Below, one piece after another: positions 56,727-64,000 of a stretch of 64,000 nucleotides of DNA (positions are counted from its first letter, which is position 1; each line of letters opens with the position of its first letter). The notes below the pieces were generated by a model. It was not told the DNA's origin. It ran no database searches and worked only from the letters and a program-made list of their open reading frames with translations. The DNA is from Rhodoferax sp. TS-BS-61-7 (GTDB lineage Bacteria > Pseudomonadota > Gammaproteobacteria > Burkholderiales > Burkholderiaceae_C), in contig NZ_PTQY01000001.1 of assembly GCF_002943465.1 (NCBI RefSeq), positions 496,001-560,000 on the forward strand, written 5' to 3'. The position numbers and the translations under genes were made by a program.

Positions 56727-57688
56727 AGTCCGCCCGCACTGGCCTGCACTGGGCGTCCATGGGCGAAAGCACCTTTGTGCTGGGTATATGGTTCCTCTAT
56801 GGCGTGCACCGCATCCTCGGACACTGGCCATTCCGACTCTGCCTGTACCCGGTAGTCCTGACCCAATGGGCACTGCGCCCCGCTCTGCGCCGCGCCTCGC
56901 TGCAATATCTGCAGCGCCTGGAGCAGGCTACGGGCGCACTGGGGCGCGCGCCCAGCTGGCGTGACACCCTGCGTCACATGCGGCTGTTTGCAGAGACGCT
57001 GCTGGACAAATTGCTGGCCGTGGCAGGGCGCTATCCGCTGCAACGTGTGCAGACCCAGGGGCGCGAGCCCCTCTACCGGGCCTCGCACTCGGGCCAGGGC
57101 GGCCTGATCGTGGTGGCCCATATGGGCTGCCTGGAGTTATGCCGCGCCATGGCGGAGCAGGGCAAGACGCTGCGCCTGCATGTGCTGGTGCACACCCGCC
57201 ACGCCACCGAGTTCAATCGCATCCTGAAACGACTCAACCCCAGCAACGAGGTCCATCTACTTGAGGTCACCGAGATCAGCCCGGCTACCGCCCTGCTGCT
57301 GTCCGAGAAGGTTGGGCAAGGGGAGTATGTAGTGATTGCCGGCGACCGCGTCCCCGTGCTGGCCAGTCAGACCGTAAGCATCGATTTCCTGGGCCACCCG
57401 GCGCCGCTGCCCGTGGGGCCCTATGTCCTGGCCAGCTTACTCAAATGCCCGCTGTACTTCCTCGGTTGCATCCACCAGGGCGCAGGTTATGCCGTGCAAT
57501 TCGAGCTACTGGCCCAGCAGGTATTGCTACCCCGTGCCACACGGCAGCAGGCCATGGCGCATTACGCCAGCCTGTATGTCCAGGCAGTGACCGCACAGCT
57601 GGTGCGCTCCCCTTACGACTGGTTCAACTTTTTCCCCTTCTGGGAGCAAACCCATGACACACCCCCATCCCGAGCCCGTGACCTTTGA
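56723..57688 (+). CDS. LpxL-type lipid acyltransferase of pigment cluster
   Basis: A 321-residue acyltransferase of the lipid A biosynthesis (LpxL/HtrB) superfamily. It has an N-terminal membrane anchor (STFVLGIWFLYGVHRILG), the H-x4-E catalytic pattern VVAHMGCLELC and the later VIAGDRVPVLASQTVSIDFL. LpxL uses HX4D/E, so residues are intact. It likely acylates the glycan or glycerol anchor of the polyene lipid. It overlaps the ammonia-lyase start by 35 bases. Confidence 0.85.
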   Translation: MKSARTGLHWASMGESTFVLGIWFLYGVHRILGHWPFRLCLYPVVLTQWALRPALRRASLQYLQRLEQATGALGRAPSWRDTLRHMRLFAETLLDKLLAVAGRYPLQRVQTQGREPLYRASHSGQGGLIVVAHMGCLELCRAMAEQGKTLRLHVLVHTRHATEFNRILKRLNPSNEVHLLEVTEISPATALLLSEKVGQGEYVVIAGDRVPVLASQTVSIDFLGHPAPLPVGPYVLASLLKCPLYFLGCIHQGAGYAVQFELLAQQVLLPRATRQQAMAHYASLYVQAVTAQLVRSPYDWFNFFPFWEQTHDTPPSRARDL

Positions 57689-59201
57689 CGGCCAGCGCCT
57701 GCGCATAGAGGACGTGGTTGCCTTGTCGCTGCGCCAGCGTCCGGTGCAACTGTCCACCGACATCGTCTTCCGTCGGCGTATAGCCAAGGGGGCCGAGTTC
57801 CTGGACCGGCTGCTCGCCGAAGACGGTGTGATCTACGGCGTCACCACGGGCTATGGCGACTCCTGCACGGTCACGATTCCGCCCGAGCTGGTACCCGAGC
57901 TGCCCCACCACCTCTACGCCTACCATGGCTGCGGCGCCGGACGCATGCTGAGCCCGCAGGAAACCCGCGCCGTGCTGGCCACGCGCCTGACATCGCTCTC
58001 GCAAGGCATGTCAGGCGTCAGCGTGGGACTGCTGGAACAGATCACGCGCCTGCTCCAGCACGATGTGCTGCCCCAAATCCCTGCCGAAGGCTCGGTCGGC
58101 GCGAGCGGTGACCTCACCCCTTTGTCCTACCTGGCGGCCGTGCTGTGCGGCGAGCGCGAGGTGCTGTTTGAAGGCGAGGTCCGACCCGCAGCCGAGGTGC
58201 TGCAGGCACTCGGCATCCAGCCACTGCGCCTGCGCCCCAAGGAGGGATTGGCCATCATGAACGGCACGGCCGTCATGACCGCCATGGCCTGCCTGGCCTG
58301 GTCGCGCGCTAACTACCTGTGCCAGCTCGCCACCCGCATTACCGCCATGAATGTGCTGGCCAGCGCGGGCAATGCCCACCATTTCGACGAGGCACTCTTT
58401 GCTGTCAAACCCCATGCCGGCCAGCAGCTGGTGGCCCGGCGCATCCGCGAGGACCTGGCATCCGACCGCCCCAGTCGCAACGAACAACGGCTGCAGGATC
58501 GCTACTCACTGCGCTGCGCCCCGCACGTCCTGGGCGTGCTTCAAGACACCTTGCCTTTCTTGCGCACGCTGATCGAGAACGAACTCAACAGCGCCAACGA
58601 CAACCCCATCATTGACGGCGAGCAGGAACGCGTGCTGCACGGTGGCCACTTCTATGGTGGGCACATCGCCTTTGCCATGGACAGCCTGAAGACCACGGTC
58701 GCCAACGTAGCCGATCTGCTGGACCGGCAGCTGGCACTGCTGGTGGACACCCGCTTCAACCACGGCCTCCCCTCCAATCTATCAGCGGCACAAGGTCCGC
58801 GCGCTGCCATCAACCACGGCCTGAAGGCCGTACAGATCAGCGTATCGGCCTGGACCGCAGAGGCACTCAAGCTGACCATGCCGGCCTCGGTCTTCAGCCG
58901 CTCCACCGAATGCCACAACCAGGACAAGGTCAGCATGGGTACCATCGCCGCGCGCGACTGTCTGCGCGTACTCGAACTCACCGAACAGGTGCTGGCGGCC
59001 ATGCTGGTTGCCGCGCGCCAGGGCCTCAACCTACGCCAGGACATGGACCGCAACCTGCAACTCTCGCCAGCTCTGCAAGCCATGCAAGCTGCGCTGCAGG
59101 CCCAGATTCCGCTGCTGGTGGAAGACCGGGCGCTGGACAAAGAATTGCTGGCCCTGGTGCGCGGCATCCAATCCGAACAATGGGCCCTGTATGAAGCCTG
59201 A
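57654..59201 (+). CDS. Aromatic amino acid ammonia-lyase (HAL/PAL/TAL family)
   Basis: A 515-residue MIO-cofactor enzyme. The Ala-Ser-Gly that cyclises to MIO is in EGSVGASGDLTPLSYLAAVL (residues 150-152). The catalytic Tyr 61 is in GVIYGVTTGYGD. The substrate-selectivity pair, Ser-His in HutH, Phe-Leu in PAL and His-Leu in TAL, aligns here with Tyr90-His91 (LYAYHGCGAG), so substrate cannot be read off; tyrosine or another aromatic is likely from context. It would supply the aryl head acid. No hut genes are near, arguing against histidine degradation. Confidence 0.88.
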   Translation: MTHPHPEPVTFDGQRLRIEDVVALSLRQRPVQLSTDIVFRRRIAKGAEFLDRLLAEDGVIYGVTTGYGDSCTVTIPPELVPELPHHLYAYHGCGAGRMLSPQETRAVLATRLTSLSQGMSGVSVGLLEQITRLLQHDVLPQIPAEGSVGASGDLTPLSYLAAVLCGEREVLFEGEVRPAAEVLQALGIQPLRLRPKEGLAIMNGTAVMTAMACLAWSRANYLCQLATRITAMNVLASAGNAHHFDEALFAVKPHAGQQLVARRIREDLASDRPSRNEQRLQDRYSLRCAPHVLGVLQDTLPFLRTLIENELNSANDNPIIDGEQERVLHGGHFYGGHIAFAMDSLKTTVANVADLLDRQLALLVDTRFNHGLPSNLSAAQGPRAAINHGLKAVQISVSAWTAEALKLTMPASVFSRSTECHNQDKVSMGTIAARDCLRVLELTEQVLAAMLVAARQGLNLRQDMDRNLQLSPALQAMQAALQAQIPLLVEDRALDKELLALVRGIQSEQWALYEA

Positions 59202-59607
59202 TCTGAGCCACGAAATCACCCTGACACCAGCCTTCCATGACCTGGACCCCATGGACATCGTGTGGCACGGCAATTACGTGAAGTACCTGGAAGTGGCCCG
59301 CTGCGCGCTGCTGCAGAAGTACGGCTACGACTACCTGCAGATGCGCGAGTCCGGCTATGCCTGGCCGATTGTGCATATGCACCTCAAGTACACCGGCATG
59401 GTGGTCTATGGCCAAGCCTTCAAGGTACGCGCTGAGATCACCGAGTGGGAGAACCGCCTGCGCATCGACTACCTGGTGACGGACGCTGCCACCGGCAAGC
59501 GGCTCAACAAGGCTTACACCATCCAGGTCGCGCTGGAGATCGTCACGCGCGAGATGCAGTACGTCTGTCCGCAGATCCTTTGGGACAAACTGGGGGTGCA
59601 ACCATGA
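59191..59607 (+). CDS. 4HBT-type acyl thioesterase
   Basis: A 138-residue hotdog thioesterase of the YbgC/4HBT family. It has the catalytic-Asp motif FHDLDPMDIVWHGNYVKYLE, followed by CALLQKYGYDYLQMRESGYA. In aryl polyene clusters a thioesterase of this type releases or proofreads ACP-bound intermediates. It overlaps the ammonia-lyase by 11 bases and the LolA-like gene by four. Confidence 0.9.
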   Translation: MKPDLSHEITLTPAFHDLDPMDIVWHGNYVKYLEVARCALLQKYGYDYLQMRESGYAWPIVHMHLKYTGMVVYGQAFKVRAEITEWENRLRIDYLVTDAATGKRLNKAYTIQVALEIVTREMQYVCPQILWDKLGVQP

Positions 59608-60209
59608 AACGCCTGTTACTCGCACTGGCCCTGGGCGGGCTAGCCCTAGCCTGCCAGGCCGCCGACTTGGCCACTGACATTGCCGCGCGCCTGGCTGACG
59701 CCCCTCTATTGCGCGGGCAATTCGAACAGAAGAAGAGCCTGGCGGGCTTCAAGCAAGCGCTGGTATCGAGCGGCGACTTTCTGCTGTGGCGTGATCACGG
59801 CCTATCCTGGCACACGCGCACGCCGTTTGATTCGCGCCTCACGCTGACGCGCCATGGCATCACCCAGAGCCAGGGCACTACCACCCTGAAGATGGATGCA
59901 AAAAAAGAGCCCGGGCTGCTGCTGGCCAACGACATTCTGTTTGCACTCCTGTCAGGCGATGTCAGCCTGCTGGCGCAGCGCTTTCAGATGAGCGGGAAAC
60001 TGGTCGGCGCCGAGGGTTGGCAGCTGCGCCTGGCCCCCACCGATGCCGCACTCACCAAGGTGTTCAAGAGCATCGAACTCAGCGGCGCGCGCTTCGTGCA
60101 AGACATCCGGCTCGAAGACCAGAACGGTGACCTGACGGCCATACGCTTCAGCCAGACCAAGCAGGGCCCTGCTGCGACCCCGGAAGAGGTGAAGAACTTT
60201 GCCGACTAG
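59604..60209 (+). CDS. LolA-like outer-membrane lipoprotein carrier
   Basis: A 201-residue periplasmic protein with signal peptide MKRLLLALALGGLALACQAA and a LolA-type fold (LRGQFEQKKSLAGFKQALVS; SGDFLLWRDHGLSWHTRTPF; GEWQLRL-like). In pigment loci LolA-like proteins are thought to carry the lipidated polyene across the periplasm. The following exporter starts inside its last codons. Confidence 0.85.
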   Translation: MKRLLLALALGGLALACQAADLATDIAARLADAPLLRGQFEQKKSLAGFKQALVSSGDFLLWRDHGLSWHTRTPFDSRLTLTRHGITQSQGTTTLKMDAKKEPGLLLANDILFALLSGDVSLLAQRFQMSGKLVGAEGWQLRLAPTDAALTKVFKSIELSGARFVQDIRLEDQNGDLTAIRFSQTKQGPAATPEEVKNFAD

Positions 60210-62520
60210 GCCCGTTCTTTACCGTTGGTTGGCTGGCCTATGGGCTGCCCTGATGCTGCTGGTCGCTTGGGACCAGGTGCAATTCTGGCAGTCCTCGCGC
60301 CTGGACACCGATGTGCTGGCGCTGCTGCCCCCTGACGAGCACCAACCCATCATCAACACCGTGGCGCGTAAGCTCACCGACGAAAATGGCCGGCAAATCG
60401 TGGTGCTCGTAGGCGCACCGGACTGGGACCAGACACGCGCGGCCGCAACCCGTTTTCGCGCAGAGATGACGCAGCACAGCGACGTACTGGCCCCGTCCTC
60501 GGTGACCGCCGCCTCGCTGGAGGAAGCCATGGCGTTTTACATCCCAGCACGCGCGGGCCTGCTGACACCCGCGCAGCGCGACTGGCTGGGCCAGGCCTCG
60601 GCAAATGCACTGGGAGACGCTGCGCTTATGCGGCTCTACCAGCCCACCGGTCCGCGGCTGACCGACTGGCACGCAGACCCCCTGGGCCTGTGGCAGGACT
60701 GGTGGCTCTCCCGGGCCGCAGAGAGCAATGTGCGCCCACGTGACGGCGAACTCTGGCTCAGCGCGCAGGGTCGGGAGTGGGTGCTGGTGCTGTTCGACAG
60801 CAAGGCGGGGACCTTTGCAGTCAGCGGCGCAACGCCGATCAGCAACGCGCTGCAAGCGGCCAGGCAGGCGGCCGCGCACGACGAGGGACAGACCCAGGTC
60901 ATTGCAGCCGGCGTGCCCTTGTACGCCGAAGCGGCGGCGGCCCAGGCCAATGACGAGATGTCTACCATCGGCATAGGCTCCATGCTGGCCGTTTTGCTGT
61001 TAGTCTGGTTGGCCTTTCGTGCGCTGCGCCCGATTGTGCTGGTCGGGCTGTCGCTGGTGGCGGGCTGCGCGGTGGCGCTGAGCGTGACGGCCCTGATCTT
61101 TCCTAAGGTGCATCTGCTCACACTGGTATTTGGCTCCAGCCTGGTGGGCGTGGCCGAAGACTATGGTTTTCACTACTTCTCCGCACGCCAGGGCAAGGGC
61201 GAAGCTGACCGCTACCGGGTGCTGGAGGCGCTGTTGCCCGGGCTGCTGCTGGCGCTAGGCACGAGCGTGCTGGCGTACCTGGCCCTGGGCATTGCACCTT
61301 TCCCCGGCCTGCAGCAAATGGCGGTGTTTTCCGCCACTGGCTTGCTAGCCGCTTTTCTCACAGTGGTGTGCTGGTTCCCTTGGATGGACCGCGGGCCCCT
61401 TCACCAGACCACTTTTGCGGCGCGCGTGGCCAACAATCTGCAGCGCTGGCCGCGCCTGCAGGCTACGCGCAATTGGCTGGTATTCGGGCTGTGTCTGGGG
61501 GGGCTCACCCTGGCGGGCCTGGTCCAGCTGCGCAGCCAGGACGATATCCGGCAACTCTACAGCGCGCCGGCACAGCTGCTAGCCGAACAAGTCCAGATCA
61601 ACGAGCTGCTGGGGCAACCCAGCCCGGCCCAGTTCTTTCTGGTACGCGGTGATTCGGCGCAGCAACTGCTGCAGCATGAGGAAGCGCTGGGTGCCCGCCT
61701 GACGCCGCTGGTGCAGCGCGGTGTACTGGGCGGCTACCGGGCGGTCTCGGACTGGCTGCCATCTCGCGCGATGCAGGAGCGCAATGCAGAGCTGGTGCGG
61801 CGCGCGGAGCAACAGGCCTGGTCCGCCGTGACACGAGCCACGGGGCAGATGGCCACGCAAGCGGCCCCGCCTCACGCTGCGCTCGACGCAGAAACCTGGC
61901 TGGCCAGCCCCGCCTCCAAGGCCATCCGCGGGCAGTGGCTGGGGGATATGGACGGACAGTCCTACAGTCTGGTCATGCTGCGTGGGGTACAGCAAAGCAA
62001 TCTCGCCGAGATAGAGGCCGCGGGCGACGGTCTGACTGGCGTGCAATGGGTCAACCGCACCGCACAGATCTCCGACCTCATAGCCCGCTACCGCGATGTG
62101 ATGTTGGGCTATCTGTTGGCGGGCTATACCGGCGTGCTGTTGCTGTTGCTGTGGCGCTTCCGGCGTCAGGCCTGGCGCGCACTCATGCCCACCATTCTGG
62201 GCACGCTAATGACGTTATCCATCTTTGGCTGGATCGGAGAGCCCATCCAGCTATTCACAGTGCTGGCCCTACTCCTGTTGCTGGGCATGGGAGTGGACTA
62301 CGGTATTTTTCTGTTGGAACATCCCGGCGATGGCAGTGCCTGGGTGGCCGTGGCCCTAGCCGGCGTCAGCACCCTGCTTTCCTTCGGCCTGCTGGGCCTA
62401 TCAGCCACACCGGCTTTGCGGGCCTTCGGGCTCACCATGCTCATCGGCGAGATATCGATCTGGATCCTCACGCCCTTTTTCAGGCCCACCGCTCCCACTA
62501 CGCAACCCCACGGCCACTGA
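60199..62520 (+). CDS. MMPL/RND-type exporter
   Basis: A 773-residue MMPL-family exporter with about eleven to twelve membrane segments in two halves. Each half has a large periplasmic loop (first after WLAGLWAALMLLVAWDQVQF; membrane cores SMLAVLLLVWLAFRAL and VMLGYLLAGYTGVLLLLLW). It is thought to extract the polyene lipid from the inner membrane. The start used is TTG 60199 with a GAGGTGAAG site nine bases before, overlapping LolA; ATG 60253 is an alternative. It ends two bases before the next start. Confidence 0.88.
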   Translation: MPTRPVLYRWLAGLWAALMLLVAWDQVQFWQSSRLDTDVLALLPPDEHQPIINTVARKLTDENGRQIVVLVGAPDWDQTRAAATRFRAEMTQHSDVLAPSSVTAASLEEAMAFYIPARAGLLTPAQRDWLGQASANALGDAALMRLYQPTGPRLTDWHADPLGLWQDWWLSRAAESNVRPRDGELWLSAQGREWVLVLFDSKAGTFAVSGATPISNALQAARQAAAHDEGQTQVIAAGVPLYAEAAAAQANDEMSTIGIGSMLAVLLLVWLAFRALRPIVLVGLSLVAGCAVALSVTALIFPKVHLLTLVFGSSLVGVAEDYGFHYFSARQGKGEADRYRVLEALLPGLLLALGTSVLAYLALGIAPFPGLQQMAVFSATGLLAAFLTVVCWFPWMDRGPLHQTTFAARVANNLQRWPRLQATRNWLVFGLCLGGLTLAGLVQLRSQDDIRQLYSAPAQLLAEQVQINELLGQPSPAQFFLVRGDSAQQLLQHEEALGARLTPLVQRGVLGGYRAVSDWLPSRAMQERNAELVRRAEQQAWSAVTRATGQMATQAAPPHAALDAETWLASPASKAIRGQWLGDMDGQSYSLVMLRGVQQSNLAEIEAAGDGLTGVQWVNRTAQISDLIARYRDVMLGYLLAGYTGVLLLLLWRFRRQAWRALMPTILGTLMTLSIFGWIGEPIQLFTVLALLLLLGMGVDYGIFLLEHPGDGSAWVAVALAGVSTLLSFGLLGLSATPALRAFGLTMLIGEISIWILTPFFRPTAPTTQPHGH

Positions 62521-62522
62521 CC

Positions 62523-62792
62523 ATGCTAGACAGTTTGAATAAATTTGTACTCACCCATATCCGGGCTCTAGAGATGGTGGGTGTGCTAATGCGCATCTTC
62601 AGCTTCAGCTTGGTGAGCTGGATGGGACCGCAGAGCCCATTCATGTTCGTCTGGGTGTTCAACACGATTGATGCCATCGTGCTGGCCTGGTGTTCGCGCC
62701 TGCGCCGCGACGCGGCCTACACGCTGCTCAATAGTTTCTGGATTTTGGTGGGCGTGGTCGGCATTCTGCGGGCTGCGTCCATCCTTCAATAA
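62523..62792 (+). CDS. Small membrane protein of pigment cluster
   Basis: An 89-residue protein with two to three hydrophobic helices (MVGVLMRIFSFSLVSWMG; FMFVWVFNTIDAIVLAW; LLNSFWILVGVVGILRA) and no cysteine pattern of note beyond one Cys. It starts two bases after the exporter stop and precedes the flavoprotein by 23 bases. Its role is unknown; it may be a partner of the exporter. Confidence 0.75.
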   Translation: MLDSLNKFVLTHIRALEMVGVLMRIFSFSLVSWMGPQSPFMFVWVFNTIDAIVLAWCSRLRRDAAYTLLNSFWILVGVVGILRAASILQ

Positions 62793-62815
62793 ACAAGCCA
62801 TTACCGGGGAAACAC

Positions 62816-64000
62816 ATGAAAACCGAACACACTGAAATTCTGATCATGGGCGCAGGACCCGCGGGCTCGGTCGCCGCAGGTTTGTTGCGCCAACAGGGCC
62901 GGCAGGTGCTGCTCATTGAGAAGGAGCAGTTCCCGCGCTTTTCGATCGGCGAGAGCCTGCTGCCGCAGTCCATGACCTATATCGAGGAGGCGGGCTACCT
63001 GCAGGACGTGGTGGAGGCAGGATTCCAGTACAAGAACGGCGCCGCGTTCCAGCGTGGCGATAAGTACACCACCTTCGATTTTCGCGACAAGTTCTCCAGA
63101 GGCTGGGGCACCACCTACCAAGTACAGCGCGCGACCTTTGACGAGGTGCTCGCAAAGGCCGCCGCCAAAGCCGGAGCCGAAGTGCGCTATCAGCACAAAG
63201 TGGAAGCGGTGGACATCTGCGGAGAGCAACCCCTGGTTCACGTGCGCTCGCCCGAGGGCGAGCTCTACCAGATCAGCGCAAAGTTTCTGCTGGATGCCAG
63301 CGGCTTCGGCCGCATCCTGCCGCGCCTGCTGGATCTGGAAACGCCCTCAAACTTCCCGGTGCGCGGGGCCTACTTCACGCATATTCAGGACAACATTCCT
63401 GCGGGCTCGTTTGACCGCAGCAAAATCTTGGTGAGTGTGCACCCCAAGCACGTGGATGTATGGTTCTGGACTATTCCGTTCTCCAATGGCCGCTGCTCGC
63501 AGGGCGTGGTCGCGCGCACAGAGTTTCTCAACCGCTACCAGGGCACCGAACAGGAACGCCTGCAGGCCATCATTGCGGAAGTGCCCACGCTGTCAAACCT
63601 ATTGCGCCAGGCCGTATGGGACACGCCCGCGCGGCAGCTCACGGGTTATGCAGCCAATGTCACATCCCTGGTGGGACGCAACTTTGCCTTGCTGGGCAAC
63701 GCCGGGGAGTTCCTTGACCCGGTATTTTCGAGCGGCGTCACCATCGCCGTCAAATCGGCCAGCCTTGCGGCCGCGGCCATTGCCCGCGAATGGGCCGGTG
63801 AAACAGTGGACTGGCAAGCCGACTACGCCACTCCCTTGAAGCGCGGCGTGGACGCCTTCCGCGCTTTTGTGGAGAGCTGGTATGCGGGAGGCTTCCAGGA
63901 TGTGATCTTCCACCCCCATCCCTCGGACGAGGTACGGCGCATGATCTCCGCCATCTTGGCAGGCTACGCTTGGGATACCAAGAACCCCTATGTGGCAGAG
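62816..64000 (+). CDS. FAD-dependent halogenase-like oxidoreductase, 3' end cut by window edge
   Basis: 395 codons are visible without a stop to the window end. It has the dinucleotide motif GAGPAG (residues 12-17) and the FSIGESLLPQ segment. The pattern VWFWTIPF holds WxWxIP (residues 216-221), the signature of flavin-dependent halogenases that guides FADH2/O2 chemistry. A lysine in GFQYKNGAAF (residue 73) is a candidate for the catalytic lysine. Related halogenase genes occur in flexirubin and xanthomonadin loci. It might instead be a hydroxylase or saturase. It follows the small membrane protein by 23 bases. Confidence 0.8.
   Translation, partial: MKTEHTEILIMGAGPAGSVAAGLLRQQGRQVLLIEKEQFPRFSIGESLLPQSMTYIEEAGYLQDVVEAGFQYKNGAAFQRGDKYTTFDFRDKFSRGWGTTYQVQRATFDEVLAKAAAKAGAEVRYQHKVEAVDICGEQPLVHVRSPEGELYQISAKFLLDASGFGRILPRLLDLETPSNFPVRGAYFTHIQDNIPAGSFDRSKILVSVHPKHVDVWFWTIPFSNGRCSQGVVARTEFLNRYQGTEQERLQAIIAEVPTLSNLLRQAVWDTPARQLTGYAANVTSLVGRNFALLGNAGEFLDPVFSSGVTIAVKSASLAAAAIAREWAGETVDWQADYATPLKRGVDAFRAFVESWYAGGFQDVIFHPHPSDEVRRMISAILAGYAWDTKNPYVAE

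Noticed and set aside
57654..59201. Assignment of the ammonia-lyase as HutH (histidine degradation)
   Set aside because: No hutU, hutI or hutG neighbours, a biosynthetic operon context, and a non-HutH selectivity pair.

Overview
The window is a chromosomal segment of a betaproteobacterium, most likely a Comamonadaceae relative of Rhodoferax or Polaromonas. Evidence: GC-rich genes with matching codon use, the conserved rpsB-tsf-pyrH-frr block, PHA-storage genes (phaR, intracellular phaZ), tandem glycine riboswitches ahead of gcvT, and two families of short GC-rich dispersed repeats of a kind I associate with this family. All calls are from reading the sequence; no database search was run.

Layout. 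1-3.2 kb: translation/nucleotide block rpsB-tsf-pyrH-frr (minus strand, frr cut by the window edge) with a structured rpsB leader and a terminator-like hairpin between rpsB and tsf. 3.3-7.8 kb: a DadA-like flavoenzyme, an HDOD protein, an MBL-fold hydrolase and the NAD(P)H-hydrate repair enzyme. 7.9-12.7 kb: rnr, tRNA-Leu(CAG), rimO, phaR and tRNA-Val(GAC). 12.8-17.3 kb: two SDR enzymes, a DMT permease and ETF-ubiquinone oxidoreductase, with two clean operator palindromes. 17.2-22.2 kb: the prkA-yeaH-spoVR stress operon. 22.3-31.2 kb: an acyltransferase, then riboswitch-gcvT-gcvH-gcvP, then a second tandem glycine riboswitch ahead of a DadA-like oxidase and sdaA. Together these link glycine cleavage, amino-acid oxidation and serine deamination to glycine sensing.

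31.2-37.8 kb is more accessory: a MerR-type regulator divergent from a MerT-like membrane protein and a redoxin, a YnfA homologue, a decayed chemotaxis receptor, and a HTH-KefB antiporter pair. 37.8-49.3 kb is housekeeping: ChaA, LysR, AroQ, AroC, GST, PhaZ, a CBS protein, a homoserine sulfhydrylase and others.

49.4-51.2 kb is a gene graveyard. It holds a nonsense-interrupted small exported protein and a multiply broken RTX-toxin-activating (HlyC-type) lysine acyltransferase. From 51.2 kb to the right edge runs a tightly overlapping aryl-polyene/flexirubin-like biosynthetic operon: chain-length-factor-like ketosynthase, two acyl carrier proteins, an acyl-AMP ligase fused to a dehydratase-like hotdog domain, a glycosyltransferase, two acyltransferases, an aromatic amino acid ammonia-lyase, a thioesterase, a LolA-like protein, an MMPL exporter, a small membrane protein and a halogenase-like flavoprotein. 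The catalytic ketosynthases, ketoreductase and main dehydratase expected for such a pathway are not in view and presumably lie beyond 64 kb.

The most notable signals are this pigment cluster (especially its ammonia-lyase, ligase-hotdog fusion and halogenase-like enzyme), the second glycine riboswitch on an unusual target, and a dispersed repeat that sits in frame inside gcvT, gcvP and a permease gene.
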